Shown here piece by piece: positions 22,860 to 26,454 of a stretch of 26,454 nt of DNA. The stretch covers positions 1 to 26,454 of the forward strand of contig JAILOS010000112.1 in assembly GCA_024690695.1 (NCBI GenBank), in the 5' to 3' direction. Position 1 is the stretch's first letter. Each line of letters starts with the position of its first letter. This DNA comes from Oscillospiraceae bacterium. Its GTDB lineage: Bacteria; Bacillota_A; Clostridia; Oscillospirales; Oscillospiraceae. Position numbers and translations under genes: made by a program. The notes under the pieces were generated by a model that ran no database searches, had not been told where the DNA came from, and worked only from the letters and a program-made list of their open reading frames with translations.

Positions 22860-23645
22860 ATGACGCGAACTCTGAAATTGCTTCCGGTGCTGTTCCTGGC
22901 GGCTCTTGTCCTGCTTGCGTTTGCCAGCTCGAGCGCTTCGGCCGAGGGGCCGGCGGTCGAAGCCGTGCGCGTATACGACGACGGGCTGCTGACCGGCCGC
23001 GCTTACCGCAGCGACGAGGAGATCTATCTGTCGGCCGAGGAGCTCTGCACCGCGCTGGACCGTCCCTGCGGGACGCTGATCGATCCTTCGCTCGGACGGG
23101 TCACGCTCAGCGCGCCCGGGCTTGAGCTCAGCGCGCAGCGCGGACAGGACTACGTCGTGGCCAACGGCCGTTATCTCTACAGCACCGCCCACTTTATTCA
23201 GGTGGGCGGCCGCGTTTATTTCCCCCTGTCGGTGCTGGAGCAGATTTTCAGCCTGGAGGCGGAGGTCTCGGAGGATCGGTCCCGCGTGGAGCTGGACGTC
23301 TCGGGCGCGAGCTTTCTGGACGGCGGCGAGGACTACTATCCGGAGACCTACGGCAGCGACGAGCTGCTGTGGCTCAGCCGCATCATCAGCGCCGAGGCCG
23401 GCGATCAGCCGATGGCCGAGCGCATCAGCGTGGGCAACGTCGTGCTCAACCGCGTAGCCAGCGGCAGCTATCCCGACACGATCCGCGAGGTCGTGCTCGA
23501 CCGTCAGCAGTCGCCTCTGGCGGGCGCGGCGGAGGAGAGCTATCTGGAGCCGGCGGACGCGCAGTCCGTCGTGGCGGCCTGCCTGTGTCTCGAGGGCTGT
23601 AATCTGGCGGGGGACAGCGTGGTTTTCGAGAGCGCCGGGGACTGA
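22860..23645 (+). CDS. Stalk-domain plus SleB-like cell wall hydrolase, C-terminus short
   Basis: 261 aa. A signal peptide (about 1-28, SASA before Glu) is followed by a copper-amine-oxidase N-terminal-like stalk domain (about 35-150) and a Hydrolase_2/SleB domain from about 165: LLWLSRIISAEAGDQPMAER with the catalytic Glu in SAEA, and SVGNVVLNRVASGSYPDTI. Family members go on past the AVFYFNP region for about 25 residues; here the protein stops right after VVFESAGD. No frame change restores the missing part in the following bases, so it is either a natural short form or an old truncation. ATG at 22860 fits AAAGGTGA. It would cut peptidoglycan glycan strands as a lytic transglycosylase, in germination or growth. 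Confidence 0.85.
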   Translation: MTRTLKLLPVLFLAALVLLAFASSSASAEGPAVEAVRVYDDGLLTGRAYRSDEEIYLSAEELCTALDRPCGTLIDPSLGRVTLSAPGLELSAQRGQDYVVANGRYLYSTAHFIQVGGRVYFPLSVLEQIFSLEAEVSEDRSRVELDVSGASFLDGGEDYYPETYGSDELLWLSRIISAEAGDQPMAERISVGNVVLNRVASGSYPDTIREVVLDRQQSPLAGAAEESYLEPADAQSVVAACLCLEGCNLAGDSVVFESAGD

Positions 23646-23674
23646 TTGCGAAAAACGGAAAAGCGTGATACAAT
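23646..23674 (+). promoter_or_regulatory. Promoter of rsmG, overlapping the upstream terminator
   Basis: TTGCGA (23646-23651), a 17-bp spacer and TACAAT (23669-23674). The -10 forms part of the 5' arm of the terminator hairpin that starts at 23672. Predicted start is near 23681. Confidence 0.7.
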
Positions 23675-23704
23675 CGGATGCGAAGAACCGGCATCCGATT
23701 TTTT
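23672..23704 (+). terminator. Intrinsic terminator of the SleB-like gene
   Basis: 10-bp perfect stem (23672-23681 with 23691-23700), a 9-nt loop and six T (23699-23704). A transcript starting from the overlapping rsmG promoter would lack most of the 5' arm and so escape termination. Confidence 0.85.
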
Positions 23705-23720
23705 CTTGGGAGAGAGAAGC

Positions 23721-24434
23721 ATGACGATGGAACAGATCCTGCGCGAGGGATTCGCGGAGCTCGGCCTCGCGGCGGACGAGCGGGCGCTCCGGCGCTTTCG
23801 CCGTTACGCGGAGCTGCTGGAAGAGAAGAACGAAGTGATGAACCTCACGGCGATCCGCGGCGAGGAGGCGGTCGCGCGCCTGCATTTCCTGGACTGCGCC
23901 GCCCTGCTGACCGTCGAAGACTTCGGGGGCAGGCGCGTGATCGACGTGGGGACCGGCGCGGGCTTTCCCGGCCTGGTGCTGAAGATCCTGCGGCCCGAGC
24001 TGGAGCTCACGCTGCTCGACAGCCTGGACAAGCGCGTCGCCTTTCTGCGCGGGACGGCCGCGGAGCTCGGGCTCGAGGGGATCACGTTTCTGCACGCGCG
24101 CGCCGAGGAAGCGCCGGAGGCGCTGCGCGGCGGCTTCGATCTCGCGCTCTCGCGCGCCGTCGCCCGGCTCAGCCTGCTCAGCGAGCTCTGCCTCCCGCTG
24201 GTCAAAACGGGCGGCGCAATGATCGCGATGAAGGGCCCCGATCCGCGCGAGGAGCTGGAGGAGGCCCGCAAAGGGATCCGGCTGCTCGGCGGCGAGCCGG
24301 AGCGCTGCGTGGAATATCGCATCCCCGGCGCCGGGGTCACGCACAGCGCCGTCGTCGTCCGCAAGCGCGCCGACACGCCGAAGGGCTATCCCCGCCGCTG
24401 GGCGCAGATGAAGAAAAAGCCGCTCGGGCTGTAA
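23721..24434 (+). CDS. rsmG: 16S rRNA (guanine527-N7)-methyltransferase
   Basis: 237-aa SAM-dependent enzyme that methylates G527 of 16S rRNA. Helical N-terminus (ELLEEKNEVMNLTAI) as in all RsmG/GidB proteins, SAM-binding motif RRVIDVGTGAGFPGLVLKI (about 71-89), LLDSLDKRVAFL, and the conserved ALSRAVARLSLLSEL. The C-terminus with YPRRWAQMKKKPL is the typical ending. ATG at 23721 follows GGGAGAGAGAAGC; the next Met (23727) is possible. Elsewhere it often lies in the mnmE-mnmG operon near the origin, but here it stands alone. Confidence 0.95.
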   Translation: MTMEQILREGFAELGLAADERALRRFRRYAELLEEKNEVMNLTAIRGEEAVARLHFLDCAALLTVEDFGGRRVIDVGTGAGFPGLVLKILRPELELTLLDSLDKRVAFLRGTAAELGLEGITFLHARAEEAPEALRGGFDLALSRAVARLSLLSELCLPLVKTGGAMIAMKGPDPREELEEARKGIRLLGGEPERCVEYRIPGAGVTHSAVVVRKRADTPKGYPRRWAQMKKKPLGL

Positions 24435-24447
24435 ATGAAAATGAAAA

Positions 24448-24719
24448 AAACGGAGCCTGATTGTATCAGGCTCCGGAGACTGTCAAAAAACCTTGCTGAA
24501 AGCTCACGAAACAGAGCGGCAGGGGAGCTCGGGGGGAAGATCCCCCCGACGGGGGAAACGTCCGCAAAGCGGACAAAAGGGGGGCGGAAAAGGCCCGCCT
24601 CGAATACAATAAGCCCGCCGCTCGAAAAGCCTTGTTTTGCAAGGCTTTTTGAAAACAGCATTTTGTGTACGGCCAAAATGCCCGGCGGTGCAGAGCCTGC
24701 TTCGCTTCAGGCTCCGTTT
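24448..24719. repeat. Hairpin-rich non-coding element with 13-bp terminal inverted repeats
   Basis: AAACGGAGCCTGA (24448-24460) recurs inverted as TCAGGCTCCGTTT (24707-24719). Inside are at least six hairpins: 24451-24475 (10-bp stem), 24529-24549 (9-bp, C/G-rich), 24560-24574 (6-bp), 24625-24649 (10-bp, AAAAGCCTTG arm), 24658-24681 (8-bp) and 24693-24714 (7-bp). No convincing gene: the open frames across it lack ribosome binding sites and follow no known family. No clear target-site duplication. It resembles a MITE/REP-type element or a strongly structured RNA. The first hairpin may also end rsmG transcription. Confidence 0.6.
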
Positions 24720-24736
24720 GCCGCGGTATTCCGTTT

Positions 24737-25399
24737 TCAGCCGTCGGAGAGGAGGTAAGCCTCCAGCGCCTCCGGGGTGGGGAACAGCGTCCCGGCTCCG
24801 GCGGCGCGCAGTTCCTCCGGCGTGCGGAAGCCCCAGCTCACCGAGGCGCAGGCCAGGCCCGCGTTCGCGGCGGTGGCGAGATCCACCTCCGAATCGCCGA
24901 CGTAGAGGCAGCGTTCCCGGCTTGCGCCCAGGGCCTCGCGCGCGGCGTCCAGCATATCCGGCCAGGGCTTGCGCCGGATCCCGGCGCTCTCGTTTTCCCC
25001 GACGGCCAGCTCCAGCAGGCCGGGGAAGAAGTCCGCCGCCAGCGTCTTTACGGCGCTGTCCGGCTTGTTGGAGACGACGGCCAGCTTCTTCCCCCGCGCG
25101 CGCAGATGCGCCAGCAGCTCCGGAACGCCCTCGTAGGGGCGGGTGAGGATACGGCAGTGCGCGTCGTAATAGGGCTTGTACCAGGCGAGAACGCGCTCGA
25201 TCAGCGCCTCGTCGGCTCCGTCGCCCAGCGCCAGCTCCAGCAGCCGCCGGGAGCCGTTGCCGACGTAACGGCGCACCTGCTCCGGCGTCAGCGCCGGACG
25301 GCCGAAGGCCGACATCGCGGCATTGACCGCGCCGCGCAGATCGTCGAGCGTGTTGAGCACCGTGCCGTCCATATCAAAAAGGATCGCGTCGTATTGCAT
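24737..25399 (-). CDS. HAD-superfamily phosphatase, phosphoglycolate phosphatase-like
   Basis: 220-aa hydrolase. HAD motif I is FDMDGT (nucleophile Asp9, acid/base Asp11), motif II VVSNKPD (Ser110), motif III Lys144 in RRKPWPDML and motif IV YVGDSEVDLATA (Asp169 and Asp173). The alpha-helical cap between residues about 15 and 85 puts it in the C1-cap Gph/PGMB subgroup. The ATG at 25399 is preceded by AGGGGGG; the longer in-frame extension upstream has no support. Likely substrates are phosphoglycolate or a similar sugar phosphate; the sequence alone cannot settle it. Transcribed alone, divergent from the lipoprotein gene. Confidence 0.92.
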   Translation of the reverse strand: MQYDAILFDMDGTVLNTLDDLRGAVNAAMSAFGRPALTPEQVRRYVGNGSRRLLELALGDGADEALIERVLAWYKPYYDAHCRILTRPYEGVPELLAHLRARGKKLAVVSNKPDSAVKTLAADFFPGLLELAVGENESAGIRRKPWPDMLDAAREALGASRERCLYVGDSEVDLATAANAGLACASVSWGFRTPEELRAAGAGTLFPTPEALEAYLLSDG

Positions 25400-25423
25400 C
25401 GCTTTGCCCCCCTGTCCGCCTCT

Positions 25424-25452
25424 ATTATAGACGATGCGCGGCGAAAATGCAA
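25424..25452 (-). promoter_or_regulatory. Promoter of the HAD gene
   Basis: On the minus strand there is TTGCAT (25452-25447), a 17-bp spacer and consensus TATAAT (25429-25424). Confidence 0.8.
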
Positions 25453-25457
25453 AGCCC

Positions 25458-25486
25458 TTGATTTTTGACGGGAAATAGCTTATAAA
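25458..25486 (+). promoter_or_regulatory. Promoter of the 3'-end lipoprotein gene
   Basis: TTGATT (25458-25463), a 17-bp spacer and TATAAA (25481-25486). Its -35 lies only 5 bp from the -35 of the divergent HAD promoter, so the two could compete or share a regulator. Confidence 0.65.
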
Positions 25487-25561
25487 TGGTGAAAAGAGAC
25501 AGATTATTCGCCTGCTTTTCAAGGAAAGTGGAGAATAACGCCACGGAAACGGAGGATTGCG

Positions 25562-26454
25562 ATGAAAAGATTCCGAAAGAGCGCGCTGACGGCGCTGCTC
25601 TTGTGCGCCCTGCTGCTGACGGCCGGCTGCGGAGCCGGCTCTCCGGCGGCCGGAGGGGCGCTCAGCGTCTGGGCCGCGGAGGACTCTCCGCTCGCGGACG
25701 CGCTGACGGAGCTGGCGCAGAGCTATGACGCGGCGGCGCAGGTCCGCCTGTTTCCTTCGGAGGAGGCGCTGCTCGCCGCGCTGGAGAGCGAGCGGCCCGA
25801 TCTTATCGTCTGCGGCGAGGCCTTCAAAAACGGGCTGGCCGAGGCCGGAAGGCTCGGCGCTTTCCGCCTGTCCGAAGAGGAGACGCCCCGCTTCCTCCCG
25901 GCTTTCGGGACGGCGGCGGAATCGCTGGAGCAGGGCTGGCTCCCGCTCGGGGCCGAGCTCCCGGTGCTGATCGCCGGGGAGGCTTTCACGGACTCGCCCG
26001 CCTCGCTGGAGGCGCTGTTCGAGGCGGCCTGCGCCTACGGGCGGCAGGAACACGCGCCCTATCTCGGGGCGGACAGCTTCACGCGCCTTTTCGCCTGCGC
26101 GATGGAGCAGAAGAGCTGCCGCTTTTACGCCGAGCGCGACGCCGACGCGGACAATCCCGTCTTTCGCGGGATCTACAACATGATCGCCGACGCCGCCTTC
26201 GACGGCGGACTCGCGCTGGAAAACGAGCCCACCGCGCCGCGGGTCGCGCGAGGGGAGCTCGTCTGCGCCGTCTGCAGCTCGCTCGAGCTGCCCGCGGCCG
26301 GCGAGCTGCAGGTGCTGCCGCTGCCGCCGATGGCAGGCTGCGAAAACCTCGTCGACGGGCGGGTATACGGCCTGGCGATGACGGCCGAGGGCGCGAGAGC
26401 CGGAAAGGCCTCGGACTTCGCCGCCTGGCTCTGCCGGGAAGAGCGCGCCCCGCA
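25562..26454 (+). CDS. Solute-binding-type lipoprotein, 3'-truncated by window
   Basis: At least 297 residues with no stop before the window ends. Lipoprotein signal with basic start MKRFRK, hydrophobic core and lipobox LTAGC (Cys23). The mature part starts LSVWAAEDSPLADALTELAQ, like the first strand of periplasmic binding proteins, with ERPDLIVCGEAF and LPLGAELPVLI matching the ligand-cleft pattern of family-1 extracellular solute-binding proteins, though similarity is weak and several Cys (for example in CAVCSS) are unusual. GGAGG at 25551-25555 sets the ATG. Transporter genes may follow beyond the window. The ligand is unknown. Confidence 0.8.
   Translation, partial: MKRFRKSALTALLLCALLLTAGCGAGSPAAGGALSVWAAEDSPLADALTELAQSYDAAAQVRLFPSEEALLAALESERPDLIVCGEAFKNGLAEAGRLGAFRLSEEETPRFLPAFGTAAESLEQGWLPLGAELPVLIAGEAFTDSPASLEALFEAACAYGRQEHAPYLGADSFTRLFACAMEQKSCRFYAERDADADNPVFRGIYNMIADAAFDGGLALENEPTAPRVARGELVCAVCSSLELPAAGELQVLPLPPMAGCENLVDGRVYGLAMTAEGARAGKASDFAAWLCREERAP

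Noticed and set aside
24448..24719. CRISPR array
   Set aside because: The hairpins differ in sequence and spacing; there are no regular direct repeats with unique spacers.
24435..24758. Possible 107-codon plus-strand gene and 96-codon minus-strand gene
   Set aside because: Both cross the hairpin cluster, lack ribosome binding sites and have no recognisable features.

Overview
The window is a gene-dense, roughly 64% G+C stretch of a chromosome. The ribosome binding sites are strong AGGAGG types. The gene set includes SpoIIP, an N-acetylmuramoyl-L-alanine amidase, a SleB-type hydrolase, an IscR/IscS/IscU set, a reverse-type rubrerythrin with a separate small rubredoxin, and transport genes without a local ATPase. 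Together these suggest an anaerobic, spore-forming, high-GC Clostridia, most likely Oscillospiraceae-like. The taxonomic call is inference from gene content, not a database result.

Layout. (1) 1-708: 3' part of a cell-wall amidase, closed by a 40-bp perfect palindrome that serves as a bidirectional terminator. (2) 762-10176: a sensor kinase and response regulator (minus strand), divergent from a plus-strand cluster: a large lipoprotein with a C-terminal solute-binding domain, two sugar-type ABC permeases, a HlyD-like adaptor and a MacB-periplasmic-domain-like membrane protein. No ATPase is present. Paired TTAAG direct repeats lie in the divergent intergenic region, one pair placed where the -35 box of the lipoprotein promoter should be. 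(3) 10268-12551: iscR, iscS, iscU, with a clear palindromic operator between the -35 and -10 of the iscS promoter. (4) 12561-17144: a zinc-ribbon membrane protein overlapping an SGNH-hydrolase/VWA/TM/zinc-ribbon fusion, then dUTPase and an acyl-ACP thioesterase.

(5) 17161-17982 (minus): a zinc-ribbon multi-TM protein and a small CxxC thioredoxin-fold protein. (6) 18140-19138: a membrane-anchored PI-PLC X-domain protein. (7) 19139-19760: no protein gene. It holds terminators, a likely structured small RNA on the minus strand (about 19261-19535) and an orphan promoter. (8) 19760-21607 (minus): a shortened 44-aa rubredoxin absent from long-ORF predictions, an XRE regulator with inverted repeats at its promoter, a small two-TM protein and a rubrerythrin. 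(9) 21610-22644 (minus): SpoIIP. (10) 22860-24434: a stalk-domain/SleB-like hydrolase with a short C-terminus, then rsmG, whose promoter is embedded in the hydrolase terminator. (11) 24448-24719: a non-coding cluster of hairpins bounded by 13-bp inverted repeats. (12) 24737-25399 (minus): a HAD phosphatase, divergent from another solute-binding lipoprotein that runs off the window at 26454.

The strongest candidates for something under-described are the mixed importer/exporter cluster with its two-component control, the SGNH-VWA fusion pair, the minus-strand ncRNA and the hairpin element at 24448-24719.
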